Shown here: positions 42,550 through 51,155 of the stretch, one piece after another
Layout: each line of letters starts with the position of its first letter
How positions within the stretch are numbered: the stretch's first letter is position 1
Assembly (NCBI RefSeq): GCF_030512175.1
Contig: NZ_JAULBL010000002.1
Coordinates: 370,149-434,148, forward strand
Source of the DNA: Paeniglutamicibacter sulfureus
Lineage (GTDB): Bacteria > Actinomycetota > Actinomycetes > Actinomycetales > Micrococcaceae
Length of the DNA stretch: 64,000 nucleotides
Direction: 5' to 3'
Notes under the pieces: model-generated
Seen by the model: the letters and a program-made list of their open reading frames with translations, nothing else
Databases searched by the model: none
What the model was told of the DNA's origin: nothing
Translations under genes and position numbers: made by a program

Positions 42550-44028
42550 ATGACTGATGCTCCATGGAAAACGATTACCGGGAAGCTTGGAGAGATCGAG
42601 GTTCCGCTGGGGCTGTACATCGATGGTGAATGGCGGGCAGCGGAGGGGGAAAAGGTCTTTTCCGTGCAGAACCCGGCAGATGAGACCGAGATTGCGGCCG
42701 TTTCCGATGCCAGCCCACACGATGCGCTCGATGCCCTGACCGCGGCGACCGCTGCCCAGGAGGCGTGGGGAAGCACCACGACGCGCCACCGTTCCAATAT
42801 TCTTCGCAAGGTCTTCGAGCTGCTGGTCGAGCGCAAGGAGGAAATTGCTTGGGTGATGTCGGCTGAAATGGGCAAGCCGCTCACGGAGGCGCGTGGCGAA
42901 GTCCAGGTGTCGGCGGATTACTTCCAGTGGTTCTCGGAGCTGGTCACGCAACAGCAGGGCACCTACACAGAGTCGCCCACCGGCGGCTTCAAAATCATCA
43001 CCACGCGCCAGCCGGTTGGCCCTTCCTACCTGGTAACCCCGTGGAACTTCCCGCTCTTCATGGGCGCGCGCAAGGCGGCTGCGGCCCTGGCCGCCGGGTG
43101 CACGATTATCATCAAGCCAGCTGCGCTGACACCGTTGGTGACCCACATGTTTGTGCAGGTCCTACACGAGGCCGGGCTTCCAAAGGGCGTGGTTAACCTT
43201 GTCACCACGAGTTCGTCGTCCAAGCAGTCGCAGGCCCTGATGTCGCGCACCGAACTGAAGAAGGTCAGCTTTACCGGCTCGACGGCAGTTGGCGTCACCC
43301 TGCTCAAGCAGGCGGCGGACAACGTGATGGCTACGTCGATGGAACTGGGCGGAAACGGCCCGTTTGTCGTTCTTTCCGATGCGGATGTGGAAGAGGCCGC
43401 CGCGGGTGCGGTGGTAGCGAAGTTCCGCAACGCCGGGCAGGTTTGCGTTGCCGCGAACCGCATCATCGTGGAGAAGTCCGTGGCTCCTGCCTTCCGGGAA
43501 AGCTTCTTGGCGAAAGTTGCCGAGCTCCGGGTCGGAGCAGGTACAGAAGACGGGGTCAATGTCGGACCTTTGGTCGATGAGAAGCAACGCAACAGCGTGC
43601 AGCGGCTCCTCAGCGACGCGGTGGCCGAAGGGGCGGAGATCATCTTCGGTGGCGACTCGACCGAGGGGCCAGGCTTCTTCATTAACCCCACGGTGGTCGC
43701 GAATGCTGGTCTGGACTCGACCATTGCCACGAGTGAGATTTTTGGTCCGGTTGCCTCCATCTACGAGGTCGAAGGCGACGACGCCGCGCTTGACTTGGCC
43801 AACCAAACGCCCTTCGGCTTGGTTTCCTATGTCTACACGCGGGACGTGAGCAAGGCGATCAAGGCCGCTGAGCGACTCGACAGCGGTATGGTCGGCGTCA
43901 ACCGCGCAGTGGTGGCCGATCCGGCGGCACCGTTCGGTGGGATCAAGGCTTCTGGCTTTGGCAAGGAAGGTGGGCATGCGGGCATCGAAGAATACCAAAT
44001 CGAAAAGTACATCGCGCTCAACATCTGA
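42550..44028 (+). CDS. NAD(P)-dependent succinate-semialdehyde dehydrogenase-type aldehyde dehydrogenase
   Basis: 492 residues from the ATG at 42550 with a GAAGGA site. The catalytic Cys is near residue 299 (NAGQVCVAANR), the general base Glu near 265 (MELGGNGPF), and the NAD loop is SFTGSTAVG. GGIKASGFGKEGG closes the domain. The sequence matches the GabD / alpha-ketoglutarate semialdehyde group. In this cluster it may oxidise a hydroxy- or dicarboxylic semialdehyde. Confidence 0.92.
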   Translation: MTDAPWKTITGKLGEIEVPLGLYIDGEWRAAEGEKVFSVQNPADETEIAAVSDASPHDALDALTAATAAQEAWGSTTTRHRSNILRKVFELLVERKEEIAWVMSAEMGKPLTEARGEVQVSADYFQWFSELVTQQQGTYTESPTGGFKIITTRQPVGPSYLVTPWNFPLFMGARKAAAALAAGCTIIIKPAALTPLVTHMFVQVLHEAGLPKGVVNLVTTSSSSKQSQALMSRTELKKVSFTGSTAVGVTLLKQAADNVMATSMELGGNGPFVVLSDADVEEAAAGAVVAKFRNAGQVCVAANRIIVEKSVAPAFRESFLAKVAELRVGAGTEDGVNVGPLVDEKQRNSVQRLLSDAVAEGAEIIFGGDSTEGPGFFINPTVVANAGLDSTIATSEIFGPVASIYEVEGDDAALDLANQTPFGLVSYVYTRDVSKAIKAAERLDSGMVGVNRAVVADPAAPFGGIKASGFGKEGGHAGIEEYQIEKYIALNI

Positions 44029-44047
44029 CCTGCAAGGGGAGCCGGAG

Positions 44048-44776
44048 TCAGAGGACACCTCTGCTTGGCTCGGACAACCAGGCGAATGAATGTTCGATGT
44101 CCGCCATAGCGAATTCGGGACGATTCTGGGTTTCCTGGTGAATCAGAATCCGTGCGGTATTCGTGATGTGTCTGAACACCGCACGTTCAACCGCCTGAGC
44201 ATTGCCTTCTCGATAGCCGCTGATGATGTCGGCATGGTCATCGAAGCATTCCCTGGCAGAACGGGAGGTGGGGACGGTCCCGACGCCGGTGCTGAGAACA
44301 AAATCACGTTGTTCTTGAAGCATGATCAACGCCTTTTCATTCCCTGAGCCGGCGAGCAAAGTTTGGTGAAAGTCTCTGTCCGCGCGCAGCACCGCGTCAG
44401 GATCACCTGACTCGGCAGCTGCCCGAAATTTTTCTACCGAGGATTCGAATTGAACAGAAGAGAAATGGTTCTTTCGCATGGTTGCCAGCCGAGACAATGG
44501 CACTTCAAGCATCACCCTGATCTGGAAAACCTGGATCAAGGTCTCCACTGACGTATTGAGGACACGAAATCCTTTCTTGTCTTCGATACGTACCATGCCA
44601 CGACGCGCGAGTTCCATGAGTGCCTCGCGGACCGGGGTGCGGGAAACGCCCAACTTAAGGGCGACCTCTGATCCCGTGTACAGCTGGCCGGGAATGAGTG
44701 AACCCTGGACGATTTCCAATCGGATTGAATCGACAGCTTGCTCAGTCAGGGTTGCGTTGCGATTGACGGATTCCAT
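44048..44776 (-). CDS. GntR-family regulator, FCD subfamily
   Basis: 242 residues. The N-terminal winged HTH has GSEVALKLGVSRTPVREALM. The all-helical FCD ligand domain carries the metal-type Asp and His residues in LRADRDFHQTLLAGSGNE and DDHADIISGYREGN. It converges on the aldehyde dehydrogenase gene and is divergent from the 2-hydroxyacid oxidase, so it probably controls the cluster in response to a carboxylic acid. Confidence 0.92.
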   Translation of the reverse strand: MESVNRNATLTEQAVDSIRLEIVQGSLIPGQLYTGSEVALKLGVSRTPVREALMELARRGMVRIEDKKGFRVLNTSVETLIQVFQIRVMLEVPLSRLATMRKNHFSSVQFESSVEKFRAAAESGDPDAVLRADRDFHQTLLAGSGNEKALIMLQEQRDFVLSTGVGTVPTSRSARECFDDHADIISGYREGNAQAVERAVFRHITNTARILIHQETQNRPEFAMADIEHSFAWLSEPSRGVL

Positions 44777-44835
44777 TTACCTATTATCCCAATTCAAGTA
44801 AGAGCCAAGACACATTCACAAGGAGAGACGTAGCA

Positions 44836-46086
44836 ATGTCTACATATTCGTTCGGCGTCGTGGGTGCCGGAATAATCGGTGCGGCAGTGGCGAGAGAACT
44901 GACACTTCGCCATCCGGGCGCGCAGATCACCGTTATCGACAAGGCAAGCGAAGTCGCGTCCCACCAGACTGGCCATAATTCAGGGGTCGTCCACGCAGGG
45001 TTGTACTACCAGCCCGGAAGCCTCAAAGCCCGGCTGTGCAGGCGTGGCGTCGATCTACTGCGCGACTACGCAGTTGCCAAGAACGTTCCCTACGAGGAGT
45101 GCGGAAAGCTCGTCGTAGCGCTCACCGCTGAGGAAGAGCGCAGGGTTCGAGATATCTACGCCAAGGCCACGGCCAACGGTGTACCTGATGTCGAGCTCAT
45201 CGGACCCGAAAAGATCCGGGAAATTGAACCCAACGCCGTCGGACGCTTGGCACTGCATTCCCCGCACACCGCCATCATCGACTATGCGGCCGTTACGCGC
45301 GCACTGATCGACGACGTGACCAACGCGGGAGGGAAGCTCCTGCTGGACAGCGAGGTCACAGACATCTCCAATACCGGGGAAGAATGCACCGTGACCGTAG
45401 ACCGCAATGGGCAGCTAACGAGCCACCGGTTTGACTATCTCGTTGTTTGCGCCGGCCTTCAGACTGACCGGGTCGCCCGTCTCGCGGGAGGGGCAACGTA
45501 TCCCAAGATCGTTCCATTCTTCGGCCAGTACTCGATGCTTGCTTCGGAACACCGGAGCATCCTCAACGGACTCGTGTACCCGGTTCCTGACCCCGCATAC
45601 CCTTTCCTCGGCGTACATCTCACCAAGCGAGTCGATGGCGAAATGCTGGTTGGCCCGAATGCGTTTCTTTCGTTTGGACGAGAGAACTACAAGGGCTGGG
45701 GCATCGGGATCAAGGACAGCCTCGACGTGGTGTTCAGCGTAGCCTTCTGGAGGTTCGCATCACGGAACATCAAGGCCGCCATCCATGAATTTGGCGCAGT
45801 GATTTCTCGCAAAAAGTTCCTTGCGGGAGCCGCCGCCTACGCCCCGAGCTTGGACGGAGCACAGTCCACCCCAATTACCCGCGGAATCCGCGCGCAGGCG
45901 ATGGATAAAAACGGACAGTTGGTGGATGACTTCGTTATCGAACAACTGGGTCGCGTCACCGCGCTGAGAAATGCCCCCTCTCCCGGCGCAACATCTGCGT
46001 TGGCCATTGCTGAGCATCTCGCCCAAAAAATCGACGAAACTTTGTCTAAAGTTACAGACGGCGTGCCGAAGAGCGACGCTCACTAA
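44836..46086 (+). CDS. lhgO: L-2-hydroxyglutarate oxidase-type FAD enzyme
   Basis: 416 residues of the DAO/LhgO family. The FAD motif is VGAGIIGAAVARELTLRHPG at residues 8-27, and SHQTGHNSGVVHAGLYYQPG near residue 42 is a signature of LhgO/L2HGDH. It also shows FFGQYSMLASEHRSILNGLVYPVPDP-like and GVHLTKRVDGEMLVGPNA segments. LhgO oxidises L-2-hydroxyglutarate to 2-oxoglutarate. Its substrate here could be another L-2-hydroxy acid, given the neighbours. Confidence 0.88.
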   Translation: MSTYSFGVVGAGIIGAAVARELTLRHPGAQITVIDKASEVASHQTGHNSGVVHAGLYYQPGSLKARLCRRGVDLLRDYAVAKNVPYEECGKLVVALTAEEERRVRDIYAKATANGVPDVELIGPEKIREIEPNAVGRLALHSPHTAIIDYAAVTRALIDDVTNAGGKLLLDSEVTDISNTGEECTVTVDRNGQLTSHRFDYLVVCAGLQTDRVARLAGGATYPKIVPFFGQYSMLASEHRSILNGLVYPVPDPAYPFLGVHLTKRVDGEMLVGPNAFLSFGRENYKGWGIGIKDSLDVVFSVAFWRFASRNIKAAIHEFGAVISRKKFLAGAAAYAPSLDGAQSTPITRGIRAQAMDKNGQLVDDFVIEQLGRVTALRNAPSPGATSALAIAEHLAQKIDETLSKVTDGVPKSDAH

Positions 46087-46107
46087 CCAAGGGGTTTTAC
46101 CGTGGTG

Positions 46108-46152
46108 CAGGAAACCGCTGATTTCCGTTTTTTGGGATTCAGCGGTTTCCTG
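46108..46152 (+). terminator. Hairpin behind the hydroxyacid oxidase
   Basis: 14-bp perfect stem CAGGAAACCGCTGA (46108-46121) with TCAGCGGTTTCCTG (46139-46152) and a 17-nt loop containing a T6 run, 21 bp after the stop. The position suggests a terminator, though no T-tract follows. Confidence 0.65.
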
Positions 46153-46614
46153 ATCTCTGGATCGTCGTTCACACCGTGGTCGCTGGTTTGAGTGCCGGGC
46201 TCCACACCTTTCGCTCGTTGTTCCCTTCTTGCGTCAGGCAGAAGGGCTGCCGATTCAAGCGGCAAGGGCGTCTGTGGCGCCATTGCCGCTTGAAGCATGT
46301 GAGGAGGAAGGCTATGCCCGGCGTTTCATTTTCGTTGCTAAAGACGCTAAATGACATCCCCCGCCATGAAAACGACAGCCTAAGAGAACAGACATCCCCT
46401 TCACCTTTCCCCGGAGCAGGCGATTGAACAACCTAGCCACATTCCCTATGAGATCCTGGCGGGATTGAACGCGCTTTTCCAGATAAATAGAGGAGCAAAC
46501 GCATCGCAGCGGGGCTGCTCTCCCGGATGGGGGCAGGCTCCACGCTGTACGTGGCCTCGGCCATGCTGTCGGTGTCCCACAACAACGACGCCCCCAAGTA
46601 AGGAGCCCACTCGC
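46153..46614. other. Degenerate region with an inverted repeat and a gene-end fragment
   Basis: No intact gene. A 12-bp perfect inverted repeat TTCAAGCGGCAA / TTGCCGCTTGAA lies at 46254-46265 and 46283-46294. At about 46502-46602 the plus strand reads as the end of a lost protein (AAGLLSRMGAGSTLYVASAM..., stop TAA), whose upstream part is missing. I do not recognise it. The region looks like an insertion/deletion scar. Confidence 0.5.
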
Positions 46615-47091
46615 ATGCGCGCAGCCGATGGACGGTTCTGGTCCAAGGTCATCAAGGGACCGCGTCCTGAGGGCTGCTGGTTCTGGGTCGGAGCGATCAG
46701 TGACGACGGATACGGCAGGGTCACCGTGAACCGGGACGGACATACCAGGGCGGTGCGCCCGCACCGCTACGCCTACTGGCTGTTGACAGGTGTGTGGCTT
46801 GATGATACGCCCTCGTTGATGCATGACTGCGACGAACCACTGTGCATCCATGCCAGTGCGGATCCCGGTTCGCATCTGGTGCCGGGGAGCCACCGGGAGA
46901 ACATGCTCGGCCGGATCAAGAAGAGGCGCCACAGCAATGGAACGGGCTTGCGCTATTGGGGCGTTGGCCGTGTCGCCCAATCAGACAGGTCACGGCGATT
47001 GCGTGACGAGTTGCTGGCCAACGGATGGAACCAGGAACGGATCGCGGCGATACGCTTCAACCACGACCCGGACACCCCCACCCTGTTCTAG
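46615..47091 (+). CDS. HNH endonuclease-like protein
   Basis: 158 residues from an ATG with an AAGGAG site at 46600-46605. GCWFWVGAISDDGYGRVTVN starts a fold common in phage HNH proteins, and the centre has LMHDCDEPLCIHAS followed by HLVPGSHRENM, supplying the His, Cys pairs and Asn of an HNH/zinc site. A C-terminal part resembles a small HTH (NGWNQERIAAIRF). It is probably a homing- or phage-derived nuclease; it lies among gene fragments. Confidence 0.75.
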   Translation: MRAADGRFWSKVIKGPRPEGCWFWVGAISDDGYGRVTVNRDGHTRAVRPHRYAYWLLTGVWLDDTPSLMHDCDEPLCIHASADPGSHLVPGSHRENMLGRIKKRRHSNGTGLRYWGVGRVAQSDRSRRLRDELLANGWNQERIAAIRFNHDPDTPTLF

Positions 47092-47267
47092 GCTTCCCAA
47101 GGTTCGGAATCCGTCGCGGCGGAAGCAGGGGCCGGCTGGTACTTCTCGCTGAGCTCGATGACCGCCCTGGATAGTTCCCGCGACCCCGAGCTTTCGGCGG
47201 CGCTACTGACGGAGCTCGGAAAACAAATATCCGCCACCCTTACCCCGCACAAGGACAGCATCCATTC

Positions 47268-48020
47268 ATGAGACGCGCCAAGAACGTTGCCACGTTCGGT
47301 CCCGCCATCGGCAGCTACGCTGCCACACTCGCCGACCTGGAAGCGGGTGTCGACATTGCCCGGTTGAACATGAGCCACGGTGAGCACGACGTGCACGAGC
47401 AGACATACCTCAATGTGCGCAAGGCCGCAGAAGAATTGAACCGGCCCGTCGGGATCTTCGCCGACCTCCAGGGACCGAACATCCGGCTCGGGCGGTTTGC
47501 CAAGGGACCACACCACCTCGCCGCGGGACAGCGGTTCACCATCACCATTGACGACATCGAAGGTACCGCCTAGATCTGTTCCACCACCTTCAAGGGATTG
47601 CCCGGCGATGTGAGTCCCGGCGACTTCCTGTTGGTTGACGACGGGAAGGTCGCGCTGCGCGCGACCTCGGTCACGGACACCGATGTGGTGACCGAGGTCG
47701 TGGTGGCGGGAGCCGTCTCCAAAAACAAGGGGATCAACCTTCCCGGCGTGGCCGTCAGCATCCCCGCCCTGGCCCCCAAGGACGAAGAGGATCTGCGTTG
47801 GGCGCTGCGCACCGGCGTCGACATTGTCACCCTGTCCTTCGTGCGGGATGCGGCCGACATCCGCCGGGTCCACGAAATCATGGATGAGGAAGGCAGACGC
47901 ACCCCCGTCATAGCCAAGATCGAAAAGCCCCAGGCCGTGGCCGCTCTGGAGGAAATCATCGACGCCTTCGACGCCATCATGGTGGCCCGCGGCGACCTCG
48001 GGGTAAGCCACCGAAATTAA
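47268..48020 (+). pseudogene. Pyruvate kinase pseudogene: amber stop and 3' truncation
   Basis: The first part reads MRRAKNVATFGPAIGSYAAT, DIARLNMSHGEHDVHEQTY and IFADLQGPNIRLGRF, clear pyruvate kinase. A TAG at 47571-47573 interrupts the frame (DDIEGTA-stop-ICSTTFKGLPGDV), after which the same frame continues through SIPALAPKDEEDLRWAL and TPVIAKIEKPQAVAAL to MVARGDLGV. Homology then ends at about 48004 and a stop follows, so the last half of the enzyme is gone. A functional pyk must exist elsewhere. Confidence 0.92.
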
Positions 48021-48223
48021 ACGGCGGTCAGGGGTGGGTCGGTGGATCGAGGCCTAGTGGTGGTCCTAGAACTCATCTTGTGAGTTCGGTCGTACTCCTC
48101 GGCGAATTCTGTGGCGACAACTTGATTGCCGCGGCAGAACGTACACATGCTGTCCATGAGTCCGAATACACCGCGGCCGTTGCAGCGCGGGCATTCAACC
48201 TCATCTTGTGAGTTCGGGTCGTA
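48017..48223 (-). pseudogene. Fragment of a CxxC zinc-ribbon protein between direct repeats
   Basis: The minus strand encodes a DnaJ-type zinc ribbon: VECPRCNGRGVFGLMDSMCT followed by FCRGNQVVATEFAEEYD. Four Cys in two CxxC-type pairs are visible. An in-frame TGA lies directly upstream with no start codon before the ribbon, so the 5' end is lost. The residues at both ends (YDPNSQDE and YDRTHKMSS) derive from the same repeated DNA. Confidence 0.6.
48072..48223. repeat. Direct repeat pair, 23/24 bp, 128 bp apart
   Basis: Copy one is 48072-48094 and copy two 48200-48223. They share CTCATCTTGTGAGTTCGG and then differ by one extra G before TCGTA. Each contains AACTCA/TGAGTT-like dyad symmetry. 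They bracket the zinc-ribbon segment. Confidence 0.8.
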
Positions 48224-48645
48224 TCAAAATTTTCACCATGCCGCTATTGTGGGGCACGAGAGGCCCCTCTATTCGACAAGCTCCGGCCAGAGGATTGGGG
48301 CATCGATGCCAGCTGAAGCGCTGAGGAAACCCAGGCTGCTTCTGAGAGGGCACATCTTTAGAACACGAACTTTCCCACGACTGATCCGTGCCTCAAGAAC
48401 AACGGGCATATGCAGCGCTGCTGTTAGAACATTGGCTATACCTGTAGAGGCGGACGTGTCCGCATGGACAGGGCCAATACCGACAGGGCGGTAGCTATCG
48501 GCTTGCGTATGACGTCCACGCTCGCCCTCTCACCGATCAATGACCCGGTGAAGGTTCCCGTGCGGACGCGACGCTCGGCTTCGATTGACGGACCCAAGAA
48601 AGCCACAGAAGCTGTCTGGTCTGCTCTCTATATGTTGCTGAAGTT
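48224..48645. other. No recognisable gene
   Basis: Short open stretches exist in several frames on the plus strand (the longest closing one ends at 48649, 61 codons), but none has a ribosome site, a known motif or a codon pattern I would trust. It may hold a decayed gene with frameshifts, or the insertion that truncated pyruvate kinase. Confidence 0.4.
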
Positions 48646-49254
48646 CTAGCGTGGCCTCACGAGATCAAAACGGCCCTCGGCAAGGATCTCGAAGTAGGCA
48701 CTTGGCCCACCTGCACGCAGGACAGGTTGGGCGAGAGCTGTCTGATAAATACCCTCGGGAATCATGGCTTCATCGATGTGCACCGCGATGACTTCCCCGA
48801 TCGTGAGTACACCGGTGGAAGCGTGCCCGTCTGCACCGCGCAGCGGGATGATGTCACTGACCCGGCACTCGAAACTTACTGGTGAGGCGGCGACGCGCGG
48901 TGCACTGATATCAACGGAATCGGCGGCTTCCAAGCCGGATGCGACGAATTCATCGAGGTCGGCCGTCGTTGACGTTGCGTTCATTTGTTCTGCAAGGGGG
49001 CGCGTGACCAGGTTCCAGGTGAACTCACCGCTCAGCTCGGCGTTGAGCGCGGTGTGCTTGCGGGTCGTACTTGAGAAGCCAATGAGTGGTGGCTTGTAGG
49101 AGAAGGCATTGAAGAAGCTGTACGGGGCGAGATTGCGAACTCCAGCAGGGGAAAGTGTCCCAATCCAACCGATCGGACGCGGCCCGACAATTGCATTGAA
49201 CGGATCGTGCGGAAGCCGGTGGCCCTCTGCTGGGCGGTAGAAGTGCGAAGTCAT
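48646..49254 (-). CDS. Flavin reductase family protein
   Basis: 202 residues from the ATG at 49254 (a TTG four codons earlier is possible). The FMN split-barrel of the larger flavoredoxin-like group is shown by IVGPRPIGWIGTLSPAGVRN, LAPYSFFNAFSYKPPLIGFS and KHTALNAELSGEFTWNLV. It likely reduces flavin for a monooxygenase or acts alone. Its neighbours are the IclR/maleate genes, but no oxygenase is nearby. Confidence 0.9.
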   Translation of the reverse strand: MTSHFYRPAEGHRLPHDPFNAIVGPRPIGWIGTLSPAGVRNLAPYSFFNAFSYKPPLIGFSSTTRKHTALNAELSGEFTWNLVTRPLAEQMNATSTTADLDEFVASGLEAADSVDISAPRVAASPVSFECRVSDIIPLRGADGHASTGVLTIGEVIAVHIDEAMIPEGIYQTALAQPVLRAGGPSAYFEILAEGRFDLVRPR

Positions 49255-49374
49255 CTGTCCAGTCAATCATCAATCGACAGCCCCGATGTGTTTTTTCCGC
49301 ACAGCCAGTATCCCAAGGTTCGCGGCCAATGCTATCGACCTGTGTTGACCGTCACTGTATTGTGGGCCAGACAT

Positions 49375-50181
49375 CTATATATCTGGATTCGAGTATCCCA
49401 ATGCGTTGCTAGCCTCAACCGCATAGCGGGCGATGATGGGGCCGAGTCGTTCAACGTCGTTGGGGCCGACCCGCTGCGTTGGGAACCCCAAACCTAGAAC
49501 ACCAGTGAGGGCCCCCATATGACCGAATACGGGGGCGCTGATAGAGCCAACATCTTCATGGCGTTCGCCAAAGGCAGCATAAAAGCCCTGTTCGCGAGCA
49601 GTTTCCACTTGCCGCTCAAGGATTTCTAGCTTGTCCGGGGTTGAGGGAGCAAACTTTGTCAATGGCAAGTCCCTCAGCGCATCCCAGGCTTCAGGATCGT
49701 ATGCCAAAAAGATCTTCCCAGGTGCACCAGCATGAATTGGCATCACTTGCCCAACCATGAATGGGCGCATTACGACATGTCGTGTCTCAGCAACAGCCAC
49801 AACCGTTCGAAAAGCTCCGTCTCTGGTGTAGAGACAGGCGCTCTCACCGGTCTCATCCCTCAGTCGCTGAAGGATCGGTTTGATGAGACGAACGACATCA
49901 AGCCCGACTGTGCCTGGAGTAGCCCAACGAACCAAACCGATTCCGATGCGGTAACGGTCGTCTTCCCTGTCTAGAAATCCTTCTCGGACCATGTTCTGAA
50001 CCAGTCGTTGGCATGTACTGGACGGCAGTCGTGTTTTCTTGATCAGTTGCTGCAATGTCGGTTCAGGATCCTCCACAGTGAAACAGTCAAGAATCTGGAC
50101 CACTTTCTGCAGTACGAGAATCGGCGCGGCTGCAGACGCTTTCTTTGCTTCCATAAGCCCTGACTTTACCTCGCTGTGCAT
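49375..50181 (-). CDS. IclR-family transcriptional regulator
   Basis: 268 residues (an ATG at 50154 gives a form nine residues shorter). The N-terminal winged HTH is QILDCFTVEDPEPTLQQLIK with LPSSTCQRLVQNMVREGFL. The C-terminal GAF-like ligand domain has MPIHAGAPGKIFLAY and AFGERHEDVGSISAPVFGH. It is divergent from the maleate isomerase gene and presumably controls it with the carrier. Confidence 0.93.
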   Translation of the reverse strand: MHSEVKSGLMEAKKASAAAPILVLQKVVQILDCFTVEDPEPTLQQLIKKTRLPSSTCQRLVQNMVREGFLDREDDRYRIGIGLVRWATPGTVGLDVVRLIKPILQRLRDETGESACLYTRDGAFRTVVAVAETRHVVMRPFMVGQVMPIHAGAPGKIFLAYDPEAWDALRDLPLTKFAPSTPDKLEILERQVETAREQGFYAAFGERHEDVGSISAPVFGHMGALTGVLGLGFPTQRVGPNDVERLGPIIARYAVEASNALGYSNPDI

Positions 50182-50321
50182 CTGCGGTGTTGCTTATTCC
50201 AGATCACTCGTGTCCGTAGTGTGACGTAGTTGACACAATCGACAAATAACCCGCATACTGAGTTCACAACTTACAGAGTGGGATTCCCCACTTATGATTC
50301 TGCGCTTTCAATGGAGAACCC

Positions 50322-51143
50322 GTGAACATGTCAGCCGTTACTTGCGAAACTTTCCCTGAACAGAAGGATGCCAAAACGTCCAGAATCGGACTCATTGTCC
50401 CCAGCTCCAACACCACTATGGAAACGGAACTTCCGGAATTGTTCCGCCGCCAGTCAGAGGCCACGGGTCATCATTACACCTTCCACTCCGCGCGTGCTGC
50501 ACTGAAGAACGTCAACCGCGAGGAACTGTTGGCCATGGTGGATAAAGCGGGGGAATGCGCTCGTGCGGTTTCTGACGCCGCCGTCGATGTCATTGCTTAC
50601 GCCTGTCTCGTGGCGGTGATGGCGCAGGGCCCCAATTCCCATGAAAAATCAGAAAAGATCATTGCGTCCGCGGCTGAGGAGAACGGTCACCCTGCTGCGG
50701 TTTCAAGCAGTGCCGGCGCACTAGTGCGTACTCTGCAATCAATCGGGGCACGAAAGGTTTCGATGGTAGCGCCCTACATGCTGCCCCTTACCCAAATGGT
50801 GCGTGAGTACATCGAAGGTGCCGGCATAGAGGTAGTCGATGCGATCAGCTTAGAAGTTGATGACAATCTAGCCGTTGGTGCATTGGATCCACAGAAACTT
50901 CCGATGATTGCTCAAGGCCTCAATCGTGAGGGTATTGATGCCGTGATTCTTTCGGCATGTGTGCAGATGCCATCACTACCTGCGGTCCAGAAAGCAGAGG
51001 ATCTGCTGGGAGTACCCGTCATTACGGCCGCAACGGCAACTGCGTACGAGATCCTGAAAGCGCTCGGGCATGAACCTTCAATTGCCGGAGCTGGGGGTCT
51101 GCTCTCCGGAGCCTACGCACCTGTTGCTTCTCGGCGTGCTTAG
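50322..51143 (+). CDS. maiA: Maleate cis-trans isomerase / Asp-Glu racemase family
   Basis: 273 residues from a GTG. RIGLIVPSSNTTMETELPEL near residue 21 is the signature of maleate isomerase and arylmalonate decarboxylase relatives. The two catalytic cysteines are in VIAYACLVAVMAQG and VILSACVQMPSLPA. The enzyme converts maleate to fumarate without cofactor. It is followed after 12 bp by a dicarboxylate carrier. GC is lower than in the core genes. Confidence 0.88.
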   Translation: MNMSAVTCETFPEQKDAKTSRIGLIVPSSNTTMETELPELFRRQSEATGHHYTFHSARAALKNVNREELLAMVDKAGECARAVSDAAVDVIAYACLVAVMAQGPNSHEKSEKIIASAAEENGHPAAVSSSAGALVRTLQSIGARKVSMVAPYMLPLTQMVREYIEGAGIEVVDAISLEVDDNLAVGALDPQKLPMIAQGLNREGIDAVILSACVQMPSLPAVQKAEDLLGVPVITAATATAYEILKALGHEPSIAGAGGLLSGAYAPVASRRA

Positions 51144-51155
51144 GGGAGAGTCACC

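Noticed and set aside
48072-48223. CRISPR-type repeat
   Set aside because: Only two copies, unequal in length, with a 105-bp coding-like spacer; no cas genes are present.
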